DNA of 64,000 nucleotides, from the NCBI GenBank assembly GCA_051294375.1, contig CM119270.1, positions 3,095,436 to 3,159,435 on the forward strand, given 5' to 3'. Origin of the DNA: Paraspadella gotoi. Taxonomy: Eukaryota; Chaetognatha. The translations under genes and the position numbers were made by a program. The notes below the pieces were generated by a model that saw only the letters and a list, made by a program, of their open reading frames with translations, had not been told where the DNA came from and did no database searches. Positions 38,525 to 50,049 of this stretch are shown in pieces; within the stretch, counting starts at the first letter, position 1; each line of letters begins with the position of its first letter.

Positions 38525-39547
38525 GAGATCACGGTTACTTATATTATATATAATTATATATATATACTTATATCGGTCTGTGTCTATGTCGAGCAGGNNN
38601 NNNNNNNNNNNNNNNNNNNNNNNNNNNNNNNNNNNNNNNNNNNNNNNNNNNNNNNNNNNNNNNNNNNNNNNNNNNNNNNNNNNNNNNNNNNNNNNNNNNN
38701 NNNNNNNNNNNNNNNNNNNNNNNNNNNNNNNNNNNNNNNNNNNNNNNNNNNNNNNNNNNNNNNNNNNNNNNNNNNNNNNNNNNNNNNNNNNNNNNNNNNN
38801 NNNNNNNNNNNNNNNNNAATTTATGTAAGTAACTGATATAACATGTACAGTACATTGGACAATGTACATGAATCGACTAGTTTGATTAAAGTAGATACTG
38901 CAGCAGCTCAAACGATTAGTGGTTCGCGCCTCGTAAGGGACGATTTTCGGTCGGTAAGGAAAAGTGTTAAACACTTCTCATACCCTGTTGCTACACCAAT
39001 TATATTAATATTATTTGTGAAGTTTGTTAAAACGAAAGTGTTCACTTTTTAAATTTGAATCACAGATGTTTCATTTTACTATTGTATTTTTTTACATTTA
39101 GGGAACGTTAGGTAGTTTTAAATGCAGGTAACAAGTGGCCTCTTTTTTTTCTCGCAAAAGTGTAGTACATATATGCGTTTTCCGCTTAGCAGATAATATT
39201 TCAAACTTTAACAAGCTTCATAAAACGAAAAAAATAACCAACTAAAGGATATGAAGAATCATCGTTCCGGAAGAGGGCGCTCGGGGCCTGCGCGTCAAGG
39301 GCTTAACGCCCACGGAAGGGGCCGTGGATCTAATCCGGTAAACGCTACAACTAATACTTTGCTGTTTTCAATAATAGTAAAATCTCTTACAAAAATCATT
39401 GATGTCTGTAATGTAGTACTTTGTGGATCAATTCAAATTAGAGAGTCCATTAATCTCATTTGCATATTGTGTTTAGATTACGCTCTTATAAATTTATATT
39501 CAATTGCCTTGTCGGTTTAATACTATTTTCCGCGGAAAAAGAATATT

Positions 39548-39760
39548 ATGGTGGACTAAAATCCACTAACCGGTCATTAGCGGCCATGAGTGTAGGAGGC
39601 AAGTCTTTCGCCTCCCAGCCCAAAACGTCCGGGGTTCTAGCCCGGTGACCGGTAGCAGTCAAGAGGGACGGGGTGTTACAGCCTGATCCGTAGCTCAGGG
39701 ACTGCTTTTAGTGAATGGTTCTTTCAATAACTCATCATTATCTAATATAAAAAAATACTT
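39548..39760 (+). repeat. tRNA-derived SINE-like element, family B (clean copy)
   Basis: ATGGTGGACTAAAATCCACT start, tRNA-like centre (GCAAGTCTTTCGCCTCCCAG) and a well-formed T-arm (CCGG-GGTTCTAG-CCCGG), followed by a tRNA-unrelated tail with CAGCCTGATCCGTAGCTCAG. Also related to the copy at 22386. Confidence 0.62.
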
Positions 39761-39832
39761 CTGTCCCTCTATTTATAATTATTAGTTGAAAATAAATGTA
39801 ATAAGAATTCTGACAAAATCTTTCGATTTAAG

Positions 39833-41305
39833 GTCAACGATCACGACGAAGGTCAACTGGTCGTCACGGGTTATCTCGAGGAAGAGAGATCAACAGCTGA
39901 CGTCCATGTGGAAACTTCGTTGCAAGACCCGCCACTGGTAACCTATGAAACTTGATTAGGTTCCTACTACAATGAAACCATTAAACAATAAACTAAATGA
40001 TAGTTACGATTTTAGAGATTTTCTGTTTCCAATGATAAATATTTTATCATAATTTTCATTGTCTTATTACGTCAGCTCGAAAATCTGCAACCGGATAAGA
40101 AGCCAGTTGCGAACGACCCATTTCATAACGCTATCCTGGCTTTAAATCGGGTAAAATTGAATTGTTGTGGAATCACCCAACCCCTCGCAAAAAAAAAAAA
40201 AAAATATTTTCAATTGCAGGAAAACAATGACTTTCGTCAAAAGATACAAAATCTGGAAAAGGCTTTGGAGATGGAGAAAACACTCCGATATTACGCCGAA
40301 AAAAATTTTCGGGAGCTTATGCATGAAAGGGAATCATTTATGATTCAGCATCAACAGGAGAAGACGAAATATGAAGAGGACATCAGCAAATGTAAGCAAA
40401 AAGTACGAGAATTGATCGGACATAAAATAAAACTTGACGAAGAATTGAAGAAAATGCAGCAGAGCAGCACGGCGTCGTCGAATCCCCAAACGGAAGGGAC
40501 GGGCGCCGAAGAAGATGAAACCTGCTTGAAGTCAACGCGTCCGTCGACTGCCAAACATTTGGAAACGGAGAAAGGTCAACCCAGCGGAGAAGTTAAGAAG
40601 AAAAAGAAGAAAAGACAAAAGAGGAAATCTGAGAAAGCGGGAGAGAGGGAGCAAGATTCTGAGGGGAAGGAAGAGAGAGTGCGAGAGACCGAAGAGAGGG
40701 CGCCAATCACTGAGGAGAAAGAAGACAGGGCGCAAGATTCTGGTGGGAATGAACAGAGGGAGCAAGGTTTTGATGGGAACGAAGAAAGGTCAATGGGCTC
40801 TCGTGAGAACAAAGAAAGGGTCGTACTAGTTGGTGCTGATGGGAAGGAACTGGGGGCGCAAGGTTCAGATGGAAATGGAAATGAAAAAGGGGCGCAAGGC
40901 TTTGAGGAAAATGAACTGAGGGCGCTAGGTGACGATGGGAAAGAAAAGAGGGCGCTCGGTGTTCATGGGAAGGAACAGAAGGCACAAGACGCATTCGGAT
41001 ACGAATCGGCCCAACCCGCCGTCGACGTCGAAGCGCAGTTAAAATTGAGGAGCCTTTTCGTCGCGCGTCGTGGCCTCTCTTATCACCCGATCCCTGGCGA
41101 TCGAAGAAGAGGGCGCTGCTTCAATCGTCTTTGCGGGAAACATCCTCGACATGGACGAAAGCTGGGGATGTGCCAATGTTGCCGCGGTGAAGGTTGGACG
41201 GAGATTCGACTTTATTGCGGCAAAGAATGCCAGAGGAGCGATTGGACTGACAGGCATAGAAAAGAGCATGCCGAGTCAGCTGACGCTCTTCTACCAGGAT
41301 TTTAA
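39833..41305 (+). CDS. Coiled-coil protein with C-terminal MYND-like zinc finger (gene 2)
   Basis: Three exons with GT-AG borders and phase 0 joins: 39833-39937 (starting VNDHDEGQLVVTGYLEEE), 40076-40150 and 40220-41305 (stop TAA). The 5' end is incomplete. A coiled coil (NDFRQKIQNLEKALEMEK and on to EELKKMQQ) is followed by a Lys-rich segment and an acidic, imperfect repeat based on GNEQREQGFDGNEE-type units. The end is a zinc finger: CFNRLC, CQCC, YCGKEC, QRSDW and HRKEH. Spacing and the RGLxxxP word before the finger match MYND gene 1 upstream, so the two are paralogues. As there, the first pair is C-x4-C and the last ligand is His. Tail-to-tail with the NT5DC gene, about 740 bases away. 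Function unknown; a scaffold binding partner peptides through the finger is an inference. Confidence 0.75.
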
Positions 41306-42047
41306 CGAGAAGAACAGGAAGACGAGAAATACGCAAAGTCTTGACGGAATTCATCCTGATGCGAATCGATTTTACACCATCGACGCGATCAGGGTTTTTC
41401 CTGCCAGACTTTCGTGAAAATTTTATTACATACATTATAATGTATGTAATATTATATGTATATTATAAATGAACTTCGGTTTCGGTCGTTTGATGTTTTT
41501 ATCGCCGAATTTTTTTTTTTCAAAAAAAAAAACACAAATTATTGAAATAATTTGATAATTTTTATTCTGATTTTTCTAACTTTTTTTTATAATTTCTGTA
41601 ATTATTGTATTGGTGTATTGTATTGGTGTATTGTTTTTGGGGGCAATTGTAAATATCATTGTGCTTTTAAAATTTTTTCAAATATATATTTGCTAGTATT
41701 TTCCTATTCAACAAAAAAATCGTAATGATTGATGTATTTTCCAGTAGGAAAAGCAGGCTATCGCAGCTAGCAGAATCAAAAGCGTCAATTACCCTGCCTT
41801 TCAACTTGCTACTATTAAAAAGAGATGAAAAGATAATTGAGCGGATGTATATATGTGTATAATAATTAATATATAACACGCCAACAAATTAAACACACGT
41901 CTAAAAATTAACGTAAAACAACTCATTTGGGATAATTAACGAATGTGAGGTACGTTGTGTTAACCTCATCTTGTGAGATCTACGGAATGGTCGTTGGTTA
42001 ACGAACAACGGCATTTCATGGTATTATTATCCAGTGATCTTCGGGCT
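41306..42047. other. Shared 3' region between convergent genes
   Basis: AT-rich sequence between the MYND gene 2 stop (plus) and the NT5DC stop (minus), expected to contain both 3' UTRs. No coding exon seen. An indel-rich copy lies at about 32690-33405. Confidence 0.5.
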
Positions 42048-45000
42048 TCAAAAAGGCGCATACTCGTGCGGCAAAGGCGATCGTCTGAAAAACAAAACAT
42101 CTCATCCAAGTCTCAAGTTTTTTTTGCTGAGTCAGAAACAAAAAGTCAGCGAGTTTAAAAAGTTGGTTCCGTTTGTCAGAAACAAAAGGCTCACTTCCCG
42201 CTTACCTGGTGTAAAAGGAATAATCCAAAGGGTAGTCCAACAGATTGACCACGGACGACATGTAGAGGTTGGCGAATCGACCCAACCGACGAGCGAAATA
42301 AGTCGGATTTTCGTAGGCCCTGATTTTAAAGACAGAAGTCTCGATTCATTGCTATCATAAAAGAATATACTTTTACATTTAATTTTAAATTAAATCCAAT
42401 TTAGTCTAATATAGTCAGGGGCAAGACAGCTTATTTATTAAATGAATGGATAATTTTTATATTGGTTGTACCAATTTCATAGTAAAACAAGTAATCTTTC
42501 AATTTTTCATAAGATATTAACGTAGCAGGACCCTGCGACCTTTCAATCAAGACNNNNNNNNNNNNNNNNNNNNNNNNNTCTCTCATTGTCTATTTCATGC
42601 AATCTGATTTAAAGAGTCACAGCCACTTTCCTCCTTTTACCTGAAGATGCTGCCAAAGTAAGGAATTGTAACATGTGCTTGAGCTGAAGTGGACCTCGTG
42701 CTTCTCCTGCGCCAGTTGTCGAGTAGAGATCCTGACTTCGGGATCGTCTCGACCCCAATTCGCCATTGGATGAGACGGCGAAGGAGACGAGCCATTGGAC
42801 ACGTCGGACGCCCTCGGGGGAACTCCGATGCGAACCTTAAGATGAGGCGAATGATTTTTTTTTTTATTTCATATTTATTCTTATTAACTAATTATAGTAA
42901 TAAACTATAAAACGGTGCGAAAGTTCTCCGTTCAAACCGTAACAACGTATCAAGAACAACAACAACAACCCCCGCCCTCCGATTTCCCCACGCCCCCCCC
43001 CCAACCTCGTCGTCGATCTCCGGGATGGATGGCGGCCGTCCTCAGCCGTGCTGCATGGCGGCGTCGCCAAATCCGCGTAGACGTGATCCCCGAAATATAT
43101 GACGCGGGTCCGCGCCATTCCGGTCAACTTTCGAAAGAGTTCCAAGTTTCCGTGTATGTAGTATTTTCCCTTGGCGAGCCGCGCCACCTGCTGCCAATGC
43201 ATTCCTCCGCGCTCGGGGCGACTGCGGAAGGCACCTTCGCGGAAGGCCGCTCGATCCCGCGAAAAAACTTGGGCTTGCGGGCCTGGAGAGAAGGGAGGGG
43301 CGGATAAGGAGGGAAATTGATAAATAATTACCTAAAATAAATCGATAAATAAATTTAACAATCGCAAAAAATAGTAAAAATAGGGATTTTTTCCAAGAGT
43401 CGGGGCACATCGACGAGCCATTTCTACCCCATGCAAACGTTATACGTAAGTGGGGAATATTATTGTATTCCTAAACATCTATTTTCTCTTTTACTAAATA
43501 CCATCTACAAAATCCGCAAGATGAAAAATCTTCTTTTTCGACCTGATTTTCAATGGACGACTCTTTCACCTGCCGCTCGCACGACGACCGTCGAAGAGTT
43601 TCTCCCATCCGGGTGGCCCGACCGATGCTAGTTCTATCCCTCTGACCGCAAGTGACAGGGGTCGTGTCTGGTGACTCGAGCGAACACAACCTCTCTTGTC
43701 GATGCTCCTGCAATGCTCAGCAACTTGGCGAACTTTCTCGCTCGTGCCTCCTCCTCTAACTCGAGTTTCACAAAAAAAAACACAAAACAACAAAAAGAAA
43801 AAATAAATTAAGAAGAAATAGAATTAGGAAAATAGAAAATATGACAGAAATCTCGCACCAATATTTACCCCAAAACTTTTACAGCTACAAAAAAAATACC
43901 TTAAACAAGAAACCTACAGTAAGTTACAAAGTTCAAAACTAAACACGAAGTACAAACATCAACAAAGAGTTAAACCAATATGGCTGGACTAAAAACCACC
44001 AACCGCTTCATCATCGCTACCATTTGGTGCCGGAGGGCAAGTCAGTTTTGCGCTCCCAACCCCAAAGGTCCGGGTTCTACTGTTCTTTCAACAATAACAA
44101 AGAAAACGTATTGACGATTGAAAAAAAAAAAAAAGGGAAAACCTGAGATAAATGTCGATGTTGTCGATGATCGTGGAGTGGAGGATTCCGGAAAATGTGA
44201 AGATGCTCGATTGGCAAATTCCTCACGTCGTAGTAGAGGTACTGAGGAACGGGGTGATGTTGTTTCGCGAAAAAACGTGGTCAGGTTGGCGAGCAGAACG
44301 ATCTCGGGCACCGCGAAAAAGTCCATTGAGTTGCACCATGTCGGACCCTTGCCGTAGGTAGTTGCCCAACTTGGTGTAGGTACGTGGGCTCCCTCATAAG
44401 CGGCCATTATCTCGTCGGGTTGGGGACCCGTTCGTAGCCGCAAAAAGACGCTGTCTATTTGTACGTTTGAGGAACAGTGTCCAACTTGACGCCCCAACCT
44501 ATGAAGAGTGCAGGGGTGAGGCGGATGTACGATGACAAAAAACGACAACTGGCCCCATCTTTGTTTCATCTCTCTGTTATAATCGCTTTTATCATAAATA
44601 TCTCGATTACAATACAGCGAAAATAGACTTCCGCGTACCTCTCCTGATGTCGTTTAATGAAGCCCCGAATAGCGAAGTCCGGAACTGTAAGGCTGCTCAG
44701 AATCTCCTCGGGATATCGGTTATTCCTCGACAAAGTTTGACCCCCAGGTCGAATGAGTCGATCGAGCGTTCCGATAGAGGGCCAAGGTGTAGTCGTAGTC
44801 GAAGCCGTAGACGTCGACTGTCTCCGAGGCGGAGATGGTTTGTTGGCGAAGATGCTGCTGGGTTGGACCAAGGATTCCAGCTCATTTCTAAAGTGGTCAT
44901 GATGTTGTTGGAAAGGTAAAAGGAAGGCGATGGAATTAAAATTAGTGTACATATATTTAACAAGGATGTTTGATTGATTGATTGATGATTGATTATCTCT

Positions 45001-47352
45001 CACTAACTAATATTTATCGTTCGTTATATTTGTTGATCTGGACTTCCACCATGAACATTTAACCTTAAAAAGCCACAAACATTTTCCCATCCCTCACCGC
45101 AGATCGAGGTCGTCGCCTACTTTTGGCGCGTCGTAGGCGTTCAAAAAGTTCAGACAAATTCGGCGGATTGTTCAAATCCCCGGTATTGATTTGCCATTGC
45201 CATTTTGGATCCAATTGTGTCATGCGTCGTCGTCGGTCGTCCCGAATCCGCGGGAGGTCGACGCAATTTTCGTCGAAGCGCGCGGCGGGAAAAGGATTAG
45301 GAGTTGGGCCGGCGGAAGCGGCGCCCGGGTACCCAAAGCAGCGCGCCGCCAAAGCGGCGCCCCGACCAATTGAGAGTCGAGCCATCATCGGCGTCGACGA
45401 AGTCAGGAATCAAGTTCATAGTTGTTTAAATAAAATGGCGAGGGAAAAAAAACATAAAAGTTTATAAAATACATATATTGATATAAAAATATAGATTTAA
45501 AAATAAATAAATCATTTGACCGATTTAGAAACACTTTAAAAATTAACAATTTCTATCGTCATTTTGCGTTAAACAATGCAAAAGCAAACAATAAATCTCT
45601 CTTAATGGAGATCTTCACCTGCATGACGATGACGTCGAAGAGTTTCTCCCATCCGGGGCCGACGATGTAGTTCATCCCCTCGTTGACGAAGTGAAGGCGG
45701 TGTTGGTGATGAGAAAGACTTCTTGTCCGTGCTCCTGCAAGTGCTCCAGCAACTTGGGATTTTCGCTGTGCTTCCTTAATGAGTTTCAAAAAAAAAAAAA
45801 AAAAAAAAAAAAAAATAAATTAAGAAGAAATAGAATTAGGAAAATTAGAAAATATGACAAAATTCGACCAATATTTACCCCAAAATTTTAAGTAAAAAAA
45901 AATATTAACAAGAAACTACAGTAGTAAAAGTTCAAAACTAAAACGAAGTAAAAATAAAAAGTTAACAATATGGTGGACTAAAATCCACCAACCGTTCATC
46001 ATCGACCATTGGTGCCGGAGGCAAGTCATTTGCCTCCCAACCCAAAGGTCCCGGGTTCTACTGTCTCTTCAACAATAACAAAGAAAACGTATTGACGATT
46101 GAAAAAAAAAAAAAAGGAAAACCTGAGATAAATGTCGATGTTGTCGATGATCGTGGAGTGGAGGATTCCGGAAATGTGAAGATGCTCGATGCAATTCCTC
46201 ACGTCGTAGTAGAGGTACTGAGGAACGTGGGTGATGTTGTTGTCGCGAAAAAACGTGGTCAGGTTGGCGAGCAGAACGATCTCGGGCACCGCGAAAAAGT
46301 CCATGAGTTGCACCATGTCCGGACCCTTGCCGTAGTAGTTGCCCAACTTGGTGAGGCTAACGTGGGCTCCCTCGTAAGCGGCCATTATCTCGTCGGTGGG
46401 GACCCGTTCGTAGCCGCAAAAGACGCTGTCTATTTGTACGTTGAGGAAAGTGTCCAACTTGACGGCCCAACCTTGAAGAGTGCAGGGGTGAGGCGATGAC
46501 GATGACAAAAACGACAACTGGCCCCATCTTTGTTCATCTCTCTGTTAATCGGCTTTTATCATAAATATCTCGATTACAATACAGCGAAATAGACTTCCGC
46601 GTACCTCTCCTGATGTCGTAATGAAGGCCCCGAATAGCGAAGTCCGGAACGTAAGGCATGCTCAGAATCTCCTCGGGATATCGGTATTCCTCGACCAAAT
46701 GTTTGACCCCCAGGTCGTAGATGAGTCGATCGAGCGTTTTCCGATAGAGGGCCAAGGTGTAGTCGTAGTCGAAGCCGTAGACGTCGACGTCTCCGAGGCG
46801 GAGATGGTTGTTGGCGAAGATGCTGCTGGGGTTGACCAAGGATTCCAGGCTCATTTCTAAAGTGGGTCATGATGTTGTTGGAAAGGTAAAGGAAGCGATG
46901 GAATAAAATAGTGTACATATATTTTAACAAGGATTGTTTGATTGATTGATTGATTGATTGATTATCTCTCACTAACTAATATTTATCGTCGTAGTATTGT
47001 TGATCTGGACTTCGCACCATGAACATTAAACCTTAAAAGCCACAAACATTTCCCATCCCTCACCGCAGATCGAGGTCGTCGCCTCTTTGGCCGCGTCGTA
47101 GGCGTTCAAAAGTTCAGACAAATTCGGCGGATTGTTCAAATCCCCGGTATTGATTTGCCATTGCCATTTTTGGGATCCAATGGTGTCACTGGTCGTCGTC
47201 GTCGTCCCGAATCCGCGGGAGGTCGACGCATTTTCGTCGAAGCGCGCGGCGGGAAAAGGGACTAGGAGTTGGGCGGCGGAAGCGGCGCCCCGGGTACCCA
47301 AAGCAGCGCGCCGCCAAAGCGGCGCCCGACCAATTGAGAGTCGAGCCATCAT
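42048..47352 (-). CDS. HAD-family 5'-nucleotidase domain protein, NT5DC2/3-like
   Basis: Member of the cytosolic-purine-5'-nucleotidase-like HAD family (NT5C2/NT5DC2/NT5DC3). Exons on the minus strand: 47352-47064, 46856-46605, 46471-46123, 45774-45619, 43282-43016, 42835-42641, 42319-42206 and 42084-42048, about 553 residues in total, near the family norm. Start MMARLSIGRAPLWRRAALG is Arg-rich and may target mitochondria. The catalytic DxDxT motif is in VYGFDYDYTLALY; other family blocks are PDFAIRGLHYDIRRG, YYGKGPDMVQLMDFF, GMNYIVGPGWEKLFDVIV, ARKPKFFRG and RVIYFGDHVYADL. The C-terminal block NPTYFARRLGRFANLYMSSV ends in FYTRRSPLPHEYAPF. Phases fit across introns. Exon 4 carries a one-base deletion near 45680, and exon 6 reads poorly, probably also from indels. 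The intron between exons 4 and 5 is interrupted by a noisy copy of exons 1-4 (about 43550-45400), which I take as misassembly. Phosphatase activity is expected from the family but unproven for NT5DC members. Confidence 0.85.
42415..42600. repeat. Dispersed repeat family A fragments in opposite orientations
   Basis: Counterpart of 33783-33955: a plus-strand 3' half ending TTGTACCAATTTCAT, then a minus-strand 5' piece (CTTTCAATCAAGAC ... TCTCTCATTG) split by an N run at 42554-42578. It lies in the intron between NT5DC exons 6 and 7. Confidence 0.6.
43550..45604 (-). pseudogene. Noisy duplicate of NT5DC exons 1-4 inside the gene
   Basis: Indel-broken copies of exon 4 (about 43565-43745), exon 3 (44148-44508), exon 2 (44633-44893) and exon 1 (45098-45388) sit between intact exons 5 and 4. 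The segment 44054-45604 equals 35361-36911 base for base as far as I compared it and ends abruptly at 45604/45605, where the intact sequence begins inside the exon 4 donor region. This order cannot make a normal transcript and looks like a gap-fill insertion. Confidence 0.72.
43978..44092 (+). repeat. SINE-like element family B, partial copy
   Basis: Indel-rich version of the copy at 45969, with the B-box-like GGTCCGGGTTCTA intact. Confidence 0.5.
45969..46070 (+). repeat. SINE-like element family B, partial copy in an NT5DC intron
   Basis: TGGTGGACTAAAATCCACCA hairpin followed by the tRNA-like centre and GTCCCGGGTTCTACTG. It lies in the intron between NT5DC exons 3 and 4, in the clean block. 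Confidence 0.6.
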
Positions 47353-47700
47353 CGGCGTCGACGAAGTCAGGAATCAAGTCATAGTTTGTTTAAATAAAAC
47401 TGGCGAGGAAAAAAAAACATAAAAAGTTTATAAAAATACATATATTGATATAAAAATATAGATTTAAAAATAAAATAAATACATTTGACCGATTTAAGAA
47501 GACACTTAAAATAACAATTCTATCGTCATTTGCGTAAACAATGCAAAAGCAACAATAAATAAATAGGTTAACTATCAATAAAAGCATAAAATGATACCAA
47601 AGGCACAGTGACGAGGCGGATAATTTAGCGATAAAAATTGAGATTATCTTGGAGAGACTTAGAAGATATTACGTAGTAAGTACACACAATGTTTCTCCGT

Positions 47701-49560
47701 TCAGAGGCCGTACTTCTGCAGCGCGGCGTGGGCTTTCATGCTGATACGATTTTCCAAATCGCAGCCTCCAAATTCGAACTTGACTTGATTCAACAATTTC
47801 GCGGCTTCCTCTCGCGGCGACGATGTCGACGAAGCCGTCGTCTTCATATTTTTTTCATTCTCCATCAACAGCAACGCCTTCTCGTAGAGCGCCGACGCCG
47901 CGATGTGAAGTTCCGACTTCATCTTTCCTGATTTTTCCGCCGAAGAGCCAAAGAGTTCGAGCAGTTCGTCCACTCCCGCCGACGCCGAATCCCAAACACC
48001 GCAACCTTCCCGCTTCCGACGCGAGTTCATCAACGCGGCCTTCATCAAGAGACAAAGATTCTCGGCGAAACTCGACCCCGCGATTCGATCTAGCGACGAG
48101 GAAAAGGCGTCTGCTTGGTCGGCGCCGATAGATGGCATGGCGTTCCAGAGGTAAACGCACTCGAGGGCGAAGAGAGAGCAGACGTCGTGGAGGCGAAGTT
48201 GCGGCAAATTGATTGAATCCGCGACGAGTTTGGCGCGATGCAGCACGAAATCCTCCACTTGATTCTTCTTCTGCTGCGACAATTCCACCACGGATTTTAA
48301 CAGGAACAGACATCTCTCCCGACGATCCACTTCCGAGGAAGCCTCCTCCGCTTTGGCTCCAGTCGCCGATCCAGTCGCCGTCACCTCCCCAGTCCCGGCT
48401 CCAACGCACAGTCCTTCCAAATACGCGAAGAAACTCTTACTCCACTTGGTCATATGTTTCTGTTTATCAAAAAGCTCGGCCGCCACGTCGAACCTTCGAG
48501 CCAATAGATGGCACCAGGCCTTCTCGTAGTCGCAAAGACCTTTCACCTCTCGCCAAGAGCCCGGCTTCTCGCCGGCCTCGGTGTAAACGCGAATGGCTTC
48601 GTCCAAGCGACCCTCGAGCCGTTCCAGCCGGCCGCGGAAGAGGTGGAAAAAGGAAGAATCGGAGAAGGCGGAACCGAATCTCTCCAAAAGAGAGCGCGCT
48701 TCGGGAACGCCTCCCACGATGTCGCCCGGGTCGAGGTTGAGAAAGGGTCGCACGGTGCAGTGGTAATTAAGCAGGACCAAGATGGCCAGGGGTCGTTTCG
48801 AGCATGGCGTGGCAGCGCATGTTCGCAGGCATCGGAGACCCACTTCGCGATCGCCGCCGAAGCCGAGGAATTGAATGAGGCGGAGAACTTGAGGCGAGAG
48901 AAGAGAAACGAGGAGATTGAAAAGACCGAAACCGAAGGAGGCGTTCCCGAGGAGGACGTCGCTGTCGTCGACGAGGAGATCGGGATTCGCGATCGTCGGA
49001 TCGGCCGACGACTCGATCGGCTTCGTTCGAGAAAGTTCCGGCATCGCTTTCGATTGCGCCATGCCTTTAGATCGAACCGCATCATCGTAGCAACGCTCGT
49101 AGTGTTTATAAGCTTTGCGGATCAACCATCCACCCTTGACGAATCCCGCGATATCCATGCCCACCATGCTGAGAATGGCCATGAACAAGTTGCAGTCGCC
49201 CTTCAGCAGACCCAACGTGGTCAGTTCGTTAGGGGTGAGCGGCTTTGCCCTTTTCACCGAGGAGCGCCACAGCATCCAATTGCCGACGACGCCGACGAGG
49301 CCGTCGGGAGTCCCGGCGCGCTCGATCTCGCCGCAGAGACGTTCCGTGTCGGCGAGGGCGTCTAGCGCCGAAGAGCAGAGATCTTTGTCGAAGGCGACGA
49401 CGGCTTTGACGAAGGCGATGTAGGAAAGTTTGGCCGCCATGGAAATCTCGTCGTCCTTGTGGGCGTGGCAGAGGGAGAGGGCGGAGTCCATGTCATTGTT
49501 GACGACGAGGTGCAAGACTTTGCGAGCCTCGGGAGATTCCAAGATGCGAGGTTGAGTCAT
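47701..49560 (-). CDS. TTC39/Iml2-family tetratricopeptide protein, intronless
   Basis: A single open frame of 619 residues on the minus strand. I choose the Met at 49560 (MTQPRILESPEARKVLHL) because the frame upstream reads like 5' UTR. The Iml2/TTC39 signature is clear around residues 205-240: FGFGLFNLLVSLLSPQVL followed by FLGFGGDREVGLRCL. Later blocks LFRGRLERLEGRLDEAIRVY and YEKAWCHLLARRFDVAAELF are TPR-like, and the C-terminus has the expected ASALYEKALLLMENEK and FEFGGCDLENRI. TTC39 proteins are poorly characterised; TTC39B affects LXR turnover in mammals, and yeast Iml2 acts in inclusion-body clearance. Length is typical of the family. The absence of introns contrasts with its neighbours and might reflect a retrocopy. 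Confidence 0.88.
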   Translation of the reverse strand: MTQPRILESPEARKVLHLVVNNDMDSALSLCHAHKDDEISMAAKLSYIAFVKAVVAFDKDLCSSALDALADTERLCGEIERAGTPDGLVGVVGNWMLWRSSVKRAKPLTPNELTTLGLLKGDCNLFMAILSMVGMDIAGFVKGGWLIRKAYKHYERCYDDAVRSKGMAQSKAMPELSRTKPIESSADPTIANPDLLVDDSDVLLGNASFGFGLFNLLVSLLSPQVLRLIQFLGFGGDREVGLRCLRTCAATPCSKRPLAILVLLNYHCTVRPFLNLDPGDIVGGVPEARSLLERFGSAFSDSSFFHLFRGRLERLEGRLDEAIRVYTEAGEKPGSWREVKGLCDYEKAWCHLLARRFDVAAELFDKQKHMTKWSKSFFAYLEGLCVGAGTGEVTATGSATGAKAEEASSEVDRRERCLFLLKSVVELSQQKKNQVEDFVLHRAKLVADSINLPQLRLHDVCSLFALECVYLWNAMPSIGADQADAFSSSLDRIAGSSFAENLCLLMKAALMNSRRKREGCGVWDSASAGVDELLELFGSSAEKSGKMKSELHIAASALYEKALLLMENEKNMKTTASSTSSPREEAAKLLNQVKFEFGGCDLENRISMKAHAALQKYGL

Positions 49561-50049
49561 CGTCGACGGAAGAGAAAGAAGGAGAGGGAATGACTTAAAA
49601 ACAAATGATAAAAATCTTTTTTCCCTGAAATTGTAAGTCAGTAAACAATAATAGTTTTCGTAGGGACTAAACGAGTCAAACGTCCCGTTAAGGAACGCTG
49701 CGTATGTGAAAGACAAAAAACCCCAACCGCTTCAAAAAAAAAAAAAAATTTGTCTCCGAACTGGAGACTATAAAATATAAAACACTAGTACAAGAAAAAC
49801 GCGATCATTACCAAAATCCAACCGCAGCCAACAAACTGTTTTGTAAATATAAAAGAAAAATTAAACCACGATCCAAAAGTAATAATTAGTAAACTAAAAA
49901 AATTCAATGATCGTAAACACCAAATTATTGCTGTAACGAAAACCGATCATTCCAGAAAAAAACCAACTCGCATGCGTAAAATACAAAACAAAACAAAAAT
50001 ACACGTCCCATCTTTGGCATTTAGTGAAATAAACGGTAGAACAAAACAG
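49561..50049. other. Intergenic spacer between TTC39-like and FGD-like genes
   Basis: AT-rich, nothing recognisable beyond poly-A tracts. It must contain the TTC39 promoter and the FGD-like 3' UTR, both on the minus strand. Confidence 0.45.

Larger units (their letters stand above)
37070..39832. other. Upstream region of MYND gene 2
   Basis: AT-rich sequence with two N runs (37875-38091 and 38598-38817), a family A fragment (38432-38524) and a family B element (39548-39760). CCAAT-type words (for example near 37718 and 37752) lie in a GC-richer block, 37620-37870, that could be a promoter. Apart from the possible exon at 37470-37547 no coding sequence is supported. Confidence 0.45.

Noticed and set aside
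28390-45604. A true tandem duplication giving two MYND2 and three NT5DC genes
   Set aside because: Random single-base indels in exons and introns alike, a 1.55-kb identical segment and abrupt breakpoints fit misassembly better. Kept as an alternative in the findings.
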